Shown piece after piece: positions 14,756 through 25,727 of a DNA stretch of 64,000 nucleotides; within the stretch, counting starts at the first letter, position 1; every line of letters starts with the position of its first letter. This stretch comes from Paramecium octaurelia (taxonomy: Eukaryota > Ciliophora > Oligohymenophorea > Peniculida > Parameciidae): NCBI GenBank assembly GCA_905182995.1, contig CAJJDP010000071.1:75666-139665 (forward strand). The letters are read 5' to 3'. The translations under genes and the position numbers were made by a program. Below the pieces are notes generated by a model, which was not told the origin of the DNA, did not search any database, and was given only the letters and a program-made list of their open reading frames with translations.

Positions 14756-16368
14756 ATGTTTATAAGTATTTTATTATTTTATGTGGAATGCTGCTTCTCA
14801 TAGAGTATTACACTTATCGACTAATTTTCTAACTCTTGGGTGATATATAGTTTAGAATCGTCTTACAATGATTCATTTCATTGGTAATATACATCATGTT
14901 GCACACCGCCTCGTTTATAAATGATTAATGCCACCTCAAATTCGAATTATGAAAATTCACTATAAATAATCCTCAATGGATATAATATTTATAACAATTA
15001 GTTTTCAGTTGCAGCCCTAGGATTCAAGTAAGATATTAATTACCAAATTTATAATGAGACAAATGTTGTTATAATTAATAAGTGTTCTCAGCAGAATGAA
15101 GGCATTAATACAATAAATTCAGGAATGATGCAATTTTAAATAGAAGTAATACATCCTCTGTCCGCATAATAGCAGACTCTGATATTTTAATATTGGTTTG
15201 TTTGTTAATACCAAGCATTTAATGATCCATCATAAATAAAAATCAATTTCGATGGATCAATGGTAATAATTATAGTATTTGGATGTTTTTGCGTTTGGAT
15301 CTTTACAAAGATGGCCAAAATTAGATCTCTAAGAGTAGAAATGAATCTATAGAAACATCCCTTTTTAAATAGACTAATTGCAGTTTAGAGTTTCTAAATG
15401 GAAGGTCAAGTGCTTTACTTCTAGGGATTCAAAGTAAATTCGATATTATACCTATTTTATATTGTGGCATCCATACTATTTTATGTTGTTGTCCATTTTA
15501 TAAATGCTTGGTATGAAACAGTATTGATAATGTGTTTAATATTTGCATTATTTTGTTGCTGGTTTCTATTCAATGAAGTGCAATGCTTTTTGTCAGTAAA
15601 TTTAAAATTGTAAGCTGAAGTATTTAAATCAATAAGGGTATGTGATTGCATATCAGCAGTTTTATCAATCTTTTTTGTAGTCCTTTATGTAACACTGAAT
15701 CAGGCTTGGTTTATATCTAATCTAATTACATTTTGCATATCTGGATCTCTATTTAGATTATTTAAGGTCACTAGTTTAAGAGGAGTCGCAATATTATATG
15801 GATTTATCATTATTTTTGATTGCGTATATTATTTCGTATTTTTGACAAGAGTATTCCATGTCAATTATGAAATTATTGTTTTGCAAGTATTAATAGTTTA
15901 TTATTGATAAAGTACTCTAATTATCCAGTTCTTTTTCAGGTTCCATAATTTAGATACAATTTAAATAAAGTCTGCGTTTGGCTATCATTGATGGATCTAG
16001 TGGTCCCAGGGATCTCCATATCTTATTTGTATAGATTCGATAGAAACAGGAATTCTAGAGTTTATTTTATAATAGGATTGCTTGGTCTCTTTTTTGGAAT
16101 AATCTGTTGGTTAATAGGAACATTAACCTCTTAAAAGTATTAAATCTAACTTCCTCAATCAATATTTGTGTACCCCTTGATCATATTGTTCACATGTCTT
16201 TGGGCAATTAGATAAAATGATCTAAGAACAATTTGGTATGGATTATTCTATGATAAATATGTAAAATTATAGAGTTTATATAGTTAATGGACAATTTCAC
16301 AGTTGAATATAATCCCGAACAATCAAAAAATGAGCTTGAAAACTCAGCTTTTAAATAAGAACAAATGA
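14756..16368 (+). CDS. Signal peptide peptidase-like intramembrane aspartyl protease, divergent active site
   Basis: Polytopic membrane protein of about 525 residues. It starts with a signal sequence (MFISILLFYVECC) and has a lumenal N-terminal region of the PA-domain kind before a long run of hydrophobic segments. The membrane core follows the SPP/SPPL order: FRLFKVTSLRGVAILYGF, IIIFDCVYYFVFLTRVF (place of YD), VWLSLMDLVVPGISISYLYR (place of GxGD), GLLGLFFGIICWLIG, and QLPQSIFVYPLIILF (place of the PAL motif). Both Asp residues are kept, but the surrounding motifs are changed. A 26-nt intron (15887-15912, ending AAG) joins the two halves. TGA is at 16366-16368. Presenilin is less likely, given the arginine-rich PGI...LYRFD wording typical of SPP. 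Confidence 0.75.
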
Positions 16369-16563
16369 CTATTTTATTGAAAGGTCTCAGGCTGGAATCT
16401 CAGCTTTGAATTTATTTTTATTACTAAAATCAATATCAATTCTTCTTTCCCTTCACAATATCAAATTGAATGGAATTATGATTCTAAGATAAACCTTAAA
16501 TGAGATTAAAATAGATGAAAAAATGTAGAACTCATTTGAAAATAAAAAAGTTTATAAGTCATT

Positions 16564-18906
16564 TCATCCATTTTTTCTTCTATAGAATAACAAATACGGA
16601 GTTTCTTCTTTCCTAATTGATATTATATTATATTTTACTTGAAATTCCTTTGAACTTTAGTAAAATCTCTATCAATTTTACTTACGATACTATCATCAAA
16701 TCTATACCAATCTTCTTTCACCTTACAATAAACAGTGTAATGGCCCATATCTGGTGTTTCTCCAAAATGGATAATAATCGAATACAATTCAAAATTTAAG
16801 GACTTTTGATTCTCTTTTATTTATATAATAGGTTTAATGTTGATTGAATCGTTTATCTTATATCGATTTCCTTACTCAAATTCAAATCTATTAATTAAAA
16901 TGATTAAATTCTTAGGCAGTTATGAAAATTCTAGAGTCCTCGTACTCTAACTAGTATTTTTGCATTAATCACATTTAAATGTAATCTGTTCATTCACTTA
17001 ATGCCTCCAGATCATCTTTTCTATATCCTCTTACACACTTCTATCGTTTTCAAAGTTCAATGTGATGTAAATAAATTCTTCATTAGGTCCTTTGGTTTGC
17101 TTCTCACAATTCTTGCATTGAAATACCGATTTCGACATACCATAAAATATCTCCTTTATCTATTACTATAAACAAATTGAATCGATTTTTACATATTCTG
17201 ATGGATCAAAATTGTTCTCCATATCTTCGAATAAATGAACTCCAAATTCAGCAGCATCCTGTTGTCTAATGTCTGTTTTATAGGGTTCTCTCAAGGCTCT
17301 TTTTAATAATAATGGGGTGTAATCAATTTCCTCGGTCATTGAATCCATGAATAAGAAACACTAGAGGATATTTTAGAATTAATTACTCTTAGGAAACTTG
17401 TTTTTAAGCTGAAGGGTTTTAAAAATTCAACATCTTCTCTTTTGAACTTATTCATAATGAGATCTCGAAAATCTAAACTCCAAAAGAGTGCTTAGATGAA
17501 GCTGTTCAAATAGCAGGCTAAGTAAATATTTGCAAATTCATACTATTTAATAGATTTCTCAAACCAACTAGTTTCTAGATAGGCTGGTTTTTTTCAGCTG
17601 GCTAATTTTCATTAAACCAATATTAAATTTACTCACTTTTCTCAATCATAAATCTTGATATTTGCTGATTAAACATATGTTTTGTTCTTAATTTTGTTTC
17701 CAATTTTCCATAATTTTTTAAGGTTGTTTTATCGATATTTTGAGGTATTAATATAAGAAAGTTGGCAATTCTGTGTAGTTGTTTTTCATTGTAAATATCA
17801 AAATTTTCATCATAATTTGTTAATATTTCATTGAAATACTATAAATCTAGTTATTGATCAGTTAACTATTACTAAGATGAAATTAAGAAGTAATTAAATA
17901 ACTACTATATTTAGTCAAAATAATTGATTGCTTTCATGTACTTTATTAGCTTTGGTATAAGATTTTTTCTCATTTCTATTAATAAATCTGTTTGGAAATC
18001 TTTAACAAAAAATTTGCTGAATCGTAATATCAATTCAAGTGTTTATTCTGTTACCCCAAAACTTAGCATAGATTGGAACATCTTATATTCAAATTTATAG
18101 GATCTCCCCAAGTAGTTACCAAAATAATTAAAGAGGTCATTAATAAAAGGAATCTTATTTTATTAACTTATATACTTTAAACAATATGATTCTTGCTATC
18201 AGATTAGGTTGCACAAAATCTGTGGGTTTATCTGAGTGTGTAGATGCATTCAAAATAGACTCCAATACTATGGTCCACAAATAAGGTGATGTTGTCTCTT
18301 CAAGCAACTTTTGCAATTAATCCAATATTTATAGTAATTGATGATCTTTTCCAATGGTTGTGTTATTCCCTGTAAGTAACAAGGCGTTGATGATGACATC
18401 AAATATTTAAGTGAAATGAAACGAATCAGATCCAAAATATATTAGGACATTCACTATTAGTTTAATTATTGTGCTAATTTCTATAAACTCTTCTTTTGTT
18501 TTGCAATTCATAGCTTCATCAAATAAGAAAGCCTTTTCTAAGTTGCTATGCGATTGAAGTTCATCAATCTGATATCTGATATTTTCTCTGAATTCCTTCT
18601 CTTTAGTTTATAGCTTGATTTAATCCTAGTTGTAAAGGAAACCCAGGATTGCTAAGGATCTGCAGGATTTAAGTATTTAAATTTAATCCTAATCTGAAAG
18701 CTTAATTTTCTGCCCTGATTTTTGGATTGCTTGAAAAAGCTGATTCATGATTTTGTAGCCCAACACATTCTTCTATTTTATACTAAAAGTACATTCTATA
18801 TTTAAATGCATTCAAGCAACAAATTTCTTATGTCATCATTTTTGTTATTGAAATCTAGTTTGCTTTCCAATCTTTTCTGAATTTTCTGATAAAAACTTAG
18901 ATCCAT
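16564..18906 (-). CDS. Ubiquitin-specific protease (family C19) with long helical N-terminus
   Basis: Deubiquitinase of about 730 residues. The first ~390 residues form an alpha-helical region with no recognised domain. The catalytic part has the Cys box VGLRNLLNTCYLNSFIQALF, then DIRQQDAAEFGVHLFEDME, a CxxC pair in QCKNCEKQ and CDQC, LPKNLIILINRFEF, and the His box GETPDMGHYTVYCK with WYRFDDSIV. It ends with TPYLLFYRRKNG and TGA at 16564-16566. The Cys box is reached only after removing a 26-nt intron (GTATGAATTTG...TAG); six or so introns were placed in total. It resembles USP9X/USP34/USP24-type enzymes in having a large helical N-terminus. Confidence 0.85.
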
Positions 18907-19282
18907 TATTTTATTTCTAATAATAATAATAATGACGAATCAAAGGGTTTAAGGAAGTCTTATTTATTTGATGCACATCAATATTTTTCATAAGGAACTT
19001 ATTGTGTAAGCATTTTACAATCAATATTAGCACACTTGAGAGGGCAAAGCAAATAGAAATAAATTCATTCTTATTGATTTGAATTTGAAAGACATTAAAT
19101 GACTTTTAAAATTTAAAGAATTACAGAAATCAAACTGATGTATTTTAATGATTATATATACAGGGCTTAATCAAAGTTAAACCTATAATTATTGATCATA
19201 TCTAATTAATTATCATAATTAAAATATAATAATGATTGAAATTATTGTACATTAAGAAACATTTTCACATAGTATTGACATA
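18907..19282. other. Intergenic between divergent genes
   Basis: 376 bp, AT-rich, between the start of the ubiquitin protease (-) and the next gene (+). It probably holds both promoters. No conserved element was recognised. Confidence 0.5.
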
Positions 19283-20152
19283 ATGACACTTTATATCATC
19301 TCAATTAAAGGGGATTTCAATATGAAAGTTTAAAGTATAATCGATGAAAAACGAATTTAAACAATATTTCTTTTAGAAAATCAAGAATAGCTCCTAAACT
19401 TAGAGAACATCACTAAATCTTTGGCCTCGAAAAGTTTGGAAGATTAATGCGAAATTTTATTTGTAAAATCGATTTATCTATCATAAAGAAAGAAATCTAC
19501 GAAGCTAAAAAGAATATTGGGTTACTTTTTTCTGAAGGAAAAAACGATACTCTTCTTTTCTTTGCCTCATATATGATTATGTAAGAGAAGAAAAATATGT
19601 CTTGGTTATAAGAATAAGTAAGATGTCTCTCGAATTTAGACCTTTTACTCGACTTTTCTGAAAACAGAACAAGAAACCTTACAAAACTTGATAAAGAACA
19701 GTCCTGACACTTTGGGGAGCATATTTCTACATACAGAGTAGTTGAAGACCGAAAATCCACTTGTTTCAAGTGAGATTATCTATGCAGATAAACCACAAAA
19801 TTCAGAAGCATTCGATTTGAATCCACCATTTGTAGAAGGATCTTAGTTCAACCCACCCTTTCCTAACATTTTTTTAGACTCACATATAATTGAACAATAG
19901 GATAATTCACTGACTTAGAGTATGGCAAATACTCAAAAAAATGGCATATAAAAATCTCAGGTACAAAATGGCAATGACAAAATTATAGAAGTAAAAGAAT
20001 AAGAAATAGAATCAAAAGAATTTGAATAAGAATAATATTAATATTAAGAATTTGAATAAGAATAAGAATAAGAATAGACAATAAAGGAACTAGCTCCGCC
20101 TATTTAGTTTTAATCGTTTTATCAAAAGTATACAATCAAATGTTTTAAATGA
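19283..20152 (+). CDS. Unknown protein, Gln/Glu-rich C-terminus
   Basis: Not recognised. About 270 residues after removing introns of 26 nt (GTAAAATCGAT...AAAG) and 22 nt (GTAAGATGTCTC...TAG). The N-terminal part is helical (QLLNLENITKSLASKSLEDQ; KEIYEAKKNIGLLFSEGK), the middle is Pro/Asn-rich (FDLNPPFVEGSQFNPPFPN), and the tail is a run of E and Q largely spelled with GAA TAA. TGA is at 20150-20152. A second in-frame ATG at 19322 is an alternative start. The next gene follows 77 bp downstream on the same strand. Confidence 0.6.
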
Positions 20153-20229
20153 ATGTAGAAATTTATACAGATTCATTTTATAATAAATATTTTAAAGTTA
20201 AATTTCTCATAATTTTTTCAAAAGGAAAA

Positions 20230-20860
20230 ATGGATTCAAACAGAAGAATACAAAAGGAAGTTTATAAAATGAAAATAACTTTCTAAATTTAAGCTGTGTT
20301 ATTAGATGAGTTTCATATCTAAAATACGAATCAGTAGGAATCTACGAGGGAAGTTGATTAAAATATGATTTTATAAGTTATTTAGGATGAAGATATTAGA
20401 ACTATTATTACAACAAGCTCATAAATTTAACGAGAATTTATTCAAATTCCAATTATTTTTGTTCAAGTAAATTAAGATGGATAAGTTAATTCAGATATAA
20501 TTATTCGTGATAATGGTTCTATTACTATAACACAGGGGAACATTCTTTACTTATTTGATACATATATTACAATGATAAAATACATAATTTGTCTTCAGCT
20601 AATAAGAAACTTTACATAAGATTTACATAATTTAGATCCTGTAAGAAATCTATTTAATAATATTTTAGCTTACTTAAGATATAATAAAGTCAAATAAGGA
20701 GTTAAAAGATTATATTGAACTTATAAAGTTTGGATTAGGTTCTTCGAATTCAACTCAAGATCCTAATTCATAAATTTTGGTAAACTAATAAACATACTAA
20801 TTGCCTCCCCCAATTAGAATTCCAGTATTCTAATTCAATTAATTTTAACTCAATGAGTGA
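20230..20860 (+). CDS. Unknown protein of about 200 residues
   Basis: Not recognised. Starts MDSNRRIQKEVYKMKITFQI and ends with TGA at 20858-20860. A 28-nt intron (GTAAGAAATC...TTTTAG) is supported because it removes a frame with an early TGA and restores a continuous one. The protein mixes beta-rich segments (IIIRDNGSITITQGNILYLF) with a Pro/Gln-rich C-terminus. It could in principle be the second half of the preceding gene, but no usable intron connects them. Confidence 0.5.
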
Positions 20861-21023
20861 TGAATGATATTAAATAGAACATTATCATTTTATAAATATA
20901 TTAATATATATAATAATTACTTTTGAATTGCTAATTCGGGAATGAAATATTGCCTGATTTATATATATAGAAAAAGATATATTAAAATTTTAATGTTATG
21001 CATATATATATATATATTGTGGT

Positions 21024-21560
21024 TCAAAAGATGGGTCTTTTTGATCCTCGGTGATCATAAGTATACACTGTTAAATATTACATGTAGTCAATTATACTAC
21101 CTAAAGTTCTAGGGTCTTGAATCTAAAAATATATTAATAGATGATGTACTCCATCGAATTGCATGTTAGTATCTAAAAACATTTTCTCAGGGTTTTATAA
21201 GAAATCCCACAATAACTTCCTAGTCCAATACAATCTTCTTGCTCTTAAATCCCATCCATAATTCGAAAATTTCTTATTTGATCCTAGTCTTCTTAAAAAT
21301 GCATTTCTCAAAGCTGGTCCTTAATCAAGATCGCTGTCTTTCAAAAATAAACAAGAATGAGTACCTAAATCATGACAACCAGCACATGCTTATCCATACA
21401 TTTTCTTACCAAATTCAAGGTCCCCATTTGGAATGTCTACATCAATATCATCATCATTGTGACAATGAGGAACTCTTTTGAATGTGGGTTCAGTGAATCC
21501 TCTTATTTCATACCCACTTCCACTTTCCTAATGAATTACTTTCGGTTTCCTCCAAGACAT
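21024..21560 (-). CDS. Cytochrome c-like heme protein
   Basis: About 160 residues. The heme site CAGCH is preceded by GKKMYGQA and followed, after a 27-nt intron, by GPALRNAFLRRLGSN, as in mitochondrial cytochrome c. The axial Met is in DTNMQFDGIQDPRTLGSIID, with a second 27-nt intron after QFDG, then a C-terminal helix DYMQYL. It shuttles electrons between complexes III and IV in the family. The N-terminal ~45 residues (MSWRKPKVIHQESG...) and the tail after the helix (TYDHRGSKRPIF) are longer than in the usual ~105-residue protein. ATG is at 21558-21560, TGA at 21024-21026. Confidence 0.85.
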
Positions 21561-21729
21561 CTTTTAATTAATTATTATTATTGGACAATCAAATGCTTAT
21601 TTAAGATTTGAACTACTTTTAATTAAATTACTTGAAAGAAACAATAAAATTTTATAATCTGCATAATAATTTTAATATTAGAACTTAAAATTATAATAAA
21701 ATTACGCACTTATGTGAAGTAGTATTTAA

Positions 21730-21942
21730 TCAACACATAGATCGATTTCTTTTTACATAAGATAATACATTGTCAATCAAGTGATGATTCACATATAATC
21801 GACTTATTATTATATTCTCGTTTTCTATATTCGCTCCTCTATCACTTTTCTTATCTTTAGAGAAATCTCGCCAATTCCATTTCCGACATTCCAACATAGC
21901 TTTAATTATCACCATGATTAAAGCCTTTCTAACATTATCCAT
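21730..21942 (-). CDS. Possible small protein (70 aa)
   Basis: An ORF free of any stop codon type, MDNVRKALIMVIIKAMLECR to VKRNRSMC, ending in TGA. It uses no TAA or TAG codon, unusual for this window, and matches no family I know. It lies alone between the cytochrome c gene and a poorly resolved stretch. It may be real, a remnant, or chance. Confidence 0.3.
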   Translation of the reverse strand: MDNVRKALIMVIIKAMLECRKWNWRDFSKDKKSDRGANIENENIIISRLYVNHHLIDNVLSYVKRNRSMC

Positions 21943-21994
21943 TTTATTTGATTTCTCTTGTACTTTATTTTTTAAATAATATATTTATTACTGA

Positions 21995-22734
21995 TCACTT
22001 TCTTTTTTGGTTTATTCTTATAATGAACTCTAAATTTAAGTTAAATCCCCCATCCTTTTTACATAATTTAGTCTAATTATTTCTCTAATGCTCTTTACTT
22101 CTAATTACCAAGTAATATTTCAATATCATTTTACATCCCTAAATATTAAAAGCCTCTGATAATTCCTCATTTGAGAAAATTAGAATCTGGTAGATAACAG
22201 TTCTAATTGTCTAAGTATCAATTTCATAATACAGGACTCATTTATTAAGTTTTATTTTCTAGGTTTACTTGATTTTCTATTTAAATATTATAATGTTATT
22301 TCTTCATATCTTTATTTTTGTCTAATTATTGAATTATTTTGATTATCATTATTAATTAACTCCTATTTTGCAATAGATTAATGAATTTTCATTATAAAGC
22401 TTGCTACTTCTAAGGCGAAATATATTTAATTTGTCAATAGTAAAATAATTATTATTCCGAATGCCTTTAATACTGTGAATTTAGTTAATAGACAAAATAA
22501 TAGAAGTGATTATTTTGGTTTTTTTGATTGCACTCAAATTATGACTTGATTAATGTGTTGGTAATTTATATTCTACTAAATGGCAGTTCATTGATCTAAA
22601 ACATTTTTAAAGTGTTTTCTTGAAGAATATCAAATATGTTAACTAATAAAGAAATTCTTAATGAAATGACTTTTGTTATTTTAGATTATTTCATTTATTG
22701 AGAAATCTTTATTATTAAGGGACGACTTCAACAT
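21995..22734 (-). other. Weakly coding stretch, gene structure unresolved
   Basis: Open minus-strand frames with protein-like composition, but no consistent model. One candidate is 22346-22734 (MLKSSLNNKDFSINEIIQNN..., with a 25-nt GTT...AAG intron). Another is 21995-22392 (MKIHQSIAKQELINNDNQNN..., including SILYYEIDTQTIRTVIYQIL). The two overlap by 47 bp in different frames, so both cannot be right as written. No domain is recognisable. It could be one gene with introns I cannot place, or a decaying gene. Confidence 0.3.
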
Positions 22735-22887
22735 TTTAATCTAATCTGAAATTTGATTCTGCCTAATTTTTATCCATATTCAATAAGTTATGTTGTCTTG
22801 TCTCCCTTTAAGTAGTTAAGATTATTAATAAAATGAAAAATGAAGTTAATTATATATTTCGATTTTATTTAGTAAATTAATTACTTT

Positions 22888-23619
22888 ATGGATTTTGAGT
22901 ATTTTGAAAAGCAAGATGATGATGATGATGATATGAACGTTGAATTTGATGAAGAAGATATCAAATACAACATAGAAGATTCAAAGAAACCAATCGAGAA
23001 AGAATTGGATGATTCTGAGATTTCATAAATAGAAATGAAAATCAATAAGATGAAAGAGGAGGAATAGTATTTTGATCACGATTCAGATGAAGATACAAGA
23101 TAGAAATTGACCAAAGCAAAAGAGTGGAAAAGACATTTTGGAAATTACACTCCTTTAATTTTCATCAATGATGAACCTATATTTGCAATTAGTCCATAAT
23201 GGATAATCAATCTATTTGTTATAGTTGCATTGTTGGTGATTACGTACTTCTAATTTACAAAGCCAAAACAAAAGACTATTTAATATTGCATTACAATAAT
23301 TATCAATGTCTTAGAACTTCTAGGGTATATCATTGCAGCTGTTATGAATCCTGGAATAAATACATCCCTTCAAGAGACTATCAATAAACACAATAATTGT
23401 TAGGTATTCAGTTATCTATTATTCCAGATTTGTGAAATAGTACATTATCGAAAAGACACTTACCATTGTGAGACTTGTAATGTATGCATAAGAGAGTTCC
23501 ATCATCATAGTAACTTTTTGGGAAGATGTATTGGACAAGGCAATTTATTCTATTACTACCTCAGTATCCTATTTTTGCCTTTGTTTCTAATCAATCTAAT
23601 AGTATTATATGTGTTTTGA
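22888..23619 (+). CDS. DHHC-CRD membrane protein lacking the catalytic cysteine
   Basis: Acidic N-terminus (DDDDDD, then EEDIKYN), two hydrophobic segments (WIINLFVIVALLVITYF; ITIIINVLELLGYIIAAVMN), a cysteine-rich domain and a third hydrophobic segment: the order of S-palmitoyltransferases (zDHHC). The CRD reads HCETCNVCIREF-HHHS-NFLGRCIGQGN. It keeps the HC-x2-C-x2-C-x4 spacing, but DHHC is HHHS (23500-23511), so the acyl-accepting Cys is Ser. One upstream zinc Cys also appears to be Val (CEIV). A 24-nt intron ending CAG (GTATTCAGTTATC...) precedes the CRD. The last TM is short before TGA (23617-23619). The gene converges on the next one with 30 bp between ends. Confidence 0.78.
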
Positions 23620-23649
23620 ATTACAGTAAAACAATAAAATTATATGAAA

Positions 23650-24378
23650 TCATTTGAGCTTCTAAGATTGAGGTCTGATTCTGAATCCTTGACTGGTGAG
23701 TGCTCTTTAAGCACTTCCACTTCTTTTTTGTGTTTTCCATTGCGTATTCGTTTGGAATGCAATTTTTAATTAAGTTTCAACTTCAATATCAAAGGCCTTT
23801 GGATTTTCTTTTGCAAATGGAGGCTTATAGATTCCAGGTTGAGACTTGGTCGATGTTAAATGATGTAAATTAGTAGCCAGTTTCATGAACTCTTATTTGG
23901 CAGCTTATTCATGTCTGATTTTCTCTTCTTCCTTTTCTTATTCAGCTTTTAAACGTAATTCTTGTAAGAAGTTTTGATTTTTGATGTTCATTAATTCCAG
24001 TTACTTTTTTCTTAGGTAAAAGTCATGAACATATTTGCGATAAATATATCCTCTGAAATATCTTTGTATTGTTTATGCTTAATGGGAGAGATATATAATC
24101 TAATTGAATATGAGTATAGTAGATACATTTCTTCTGTTTTTGCATTCACTCAATTTCTATTTTACTAGTTATCTTGCTAGATAGGCTCTGCAATATTTTT
24201 GGATTGTGATTGTTGCATTTTGATTCTTTTTGTAAGATTTATGCAACACATACATTCGATAATAGGACTATATTTTGGTGGCATATTTATTATCCATATC
24301 ATAGTTAGTCTCCATCTATTCTACTTATTCATAATAGAGTTCTACAATGTTTTGTAATAGTTTCTTTTTGTTAAACAT
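23650..24378 (-). CDS. SPATA17: SPATA17-like IQ-motif protein
   Basis: About 235 residues with three IQ (calmodulin-binding) motifs: ATKIQSYYRMYVLHKSYKK, ITIQKYCRAYLARQ and AQTIQRYFRGYIYRKYV. These are followed by a charged helix (LRLKAEQEKEEEKIRHEQ) and the stretch LHHLTSTKSQPGIYKPPFAK, which matches the conserved C-terminal LHxLxSTK...GIYxxPF of SPATA17, a protein linked to cilia and flagella. A possible 27-nt intron (GTATCTACTATAC...TTAG) lies between IQ2 and IQ3; it is a multiple of three and has no stop, so it can be read either way. ATG is at 24376-24378, TGA at 23650-23652. Confidence 0.8.
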
Positions 24379-24478
24379 ATTATATATATATATATATTTT
24401 ATATTTGAATTGAATTAATTCCTATGTCACTTATGAATAAGTTTCATCTCATTAATTTTTAATTATAAATAATTAAAA

Positions 24479-25607
24479 ATGCTTCCCAATTTACGAAATC
24501 TGCAAAAAACAAGACCAACTGCTACAACTCCTGACATCTCATAAAAGAGGATGCTTTTACAAAAAAGTGAGCATCATGATGTTTACTCTTTAAAATCTTA
24601 AATTGAATCTTTATAAAAACAATTAGAATATGTTTAAACAAATAAATCATTTGTAATGAAGATAACTTCTCCACCTTCATGTACATAATGTTCAAAATTT
24701 AAAGTAACTGTCTATTCTTATTTTGCAGCAATAATTGGATCTATAATAACTGAATGAAAAAATTACAAAAAGGAATTATGATCAAAAAATCGATGAATTG
24801 TAAAAATAAACTCAAAAGGTAATACAAACTAAGGGCAAACAATTTGAAGTAGATACCAGATTTGATGATTTACTATTTAAATTGAAATAAATTTATTAAT
24901 ACGAACTCCTAATAACTGAGGACAATACTATCAATGTAAATAATATACACAAAATTTAATTTTCATACAGGAACTCCTAAGAACAGAATCAATAATCTAT
25001 TGAATAACTGCTTTCCCAACTTGAAGAACAAGATTAAATTATCAAAAAGCAAACCAATCTAATTAAAAATGCTAATTCACAAATAGACCAATAACACAAT
25101 GTCATTTCAAATCTACAAAATTAGTTAGAAAATATTAAAAAACAATTGAAAGATCGCTAAGAACTAAACAAAAAACCCTTATAAACCTTACCAAATGAGG
25201 TCTCTCCAAAATAAAATGCGGACCCTCATTAAGATAAATCTCTCTTATAATAATTATTATTTTAAAATCAGTCTCTCAAGGAAAAACTAATTCAATAGAA
25301 TCATTAGATTGATAAATCTGCATAGGAAAATTAAATTCAAAAGCATTTATTGAGAATTGAAGTCTTAGAAACAGAACTCAAATTAAGTCTTCGTTGTTGC
25401 AGATGCTAAAATCTATTTGAAAAACCAAGAACTTATATTCCATGTGGACATTCCTGTTGTGAAAAGTGTTATAAGTATAAATGTGATTCTTGTGATACAG
25501 AAGCTGTGTATAGGAACAGACAATTCGATGAATTAATAAGAGTCTATTACATTATCAAGGATACCAAAACATTCATTCAAGAGTGTTTGCTGAGACTTTA
25601 AGGTTGA
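24479..25607 (+). CDS. Coiled-coil protein with C-terminal RING-like zinc finger
   Basis: About 365 residues. A Gln-rich coiled coil occupies most of the protein (EEQDQIIKKQTNLIKNANSQ; NVISNLQNQLENIKKQLKDR). The C-terminus has CCRCQNLFEKPRTYIPCGH followed by SCCEKCYKYKCDSC: Cys pairs around CGH with the spacing of a RING or related zinc finger, suggesting a ubiquitin-ligase-type module. A 25-nt intron ending CAG (GTAACTGTCTATTC...) removes an early TGA. ATG is at 24479-24481, TGA at 25605-25607. E3 activity is inferred from the motif only. Confidence 0.75.
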
Positions 25608-25727
25608 TGTTGTTGTGTATTATTTATTTATTATTTCTAATCTAAATTATAAATGTAATGCAAATCTTATAAAATACTTCATATTTTTATTTATATATTA
25701 TAATTTTATCATTGTTTTGTTAATAAA

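Noticed and set aside
21000-21016. AT dinucleotide run as a telomere or breakage site
   Set aside because: No C4A2/C3A3-type telomere repeats occur; short AT runs are common throughout the spacer DNA.
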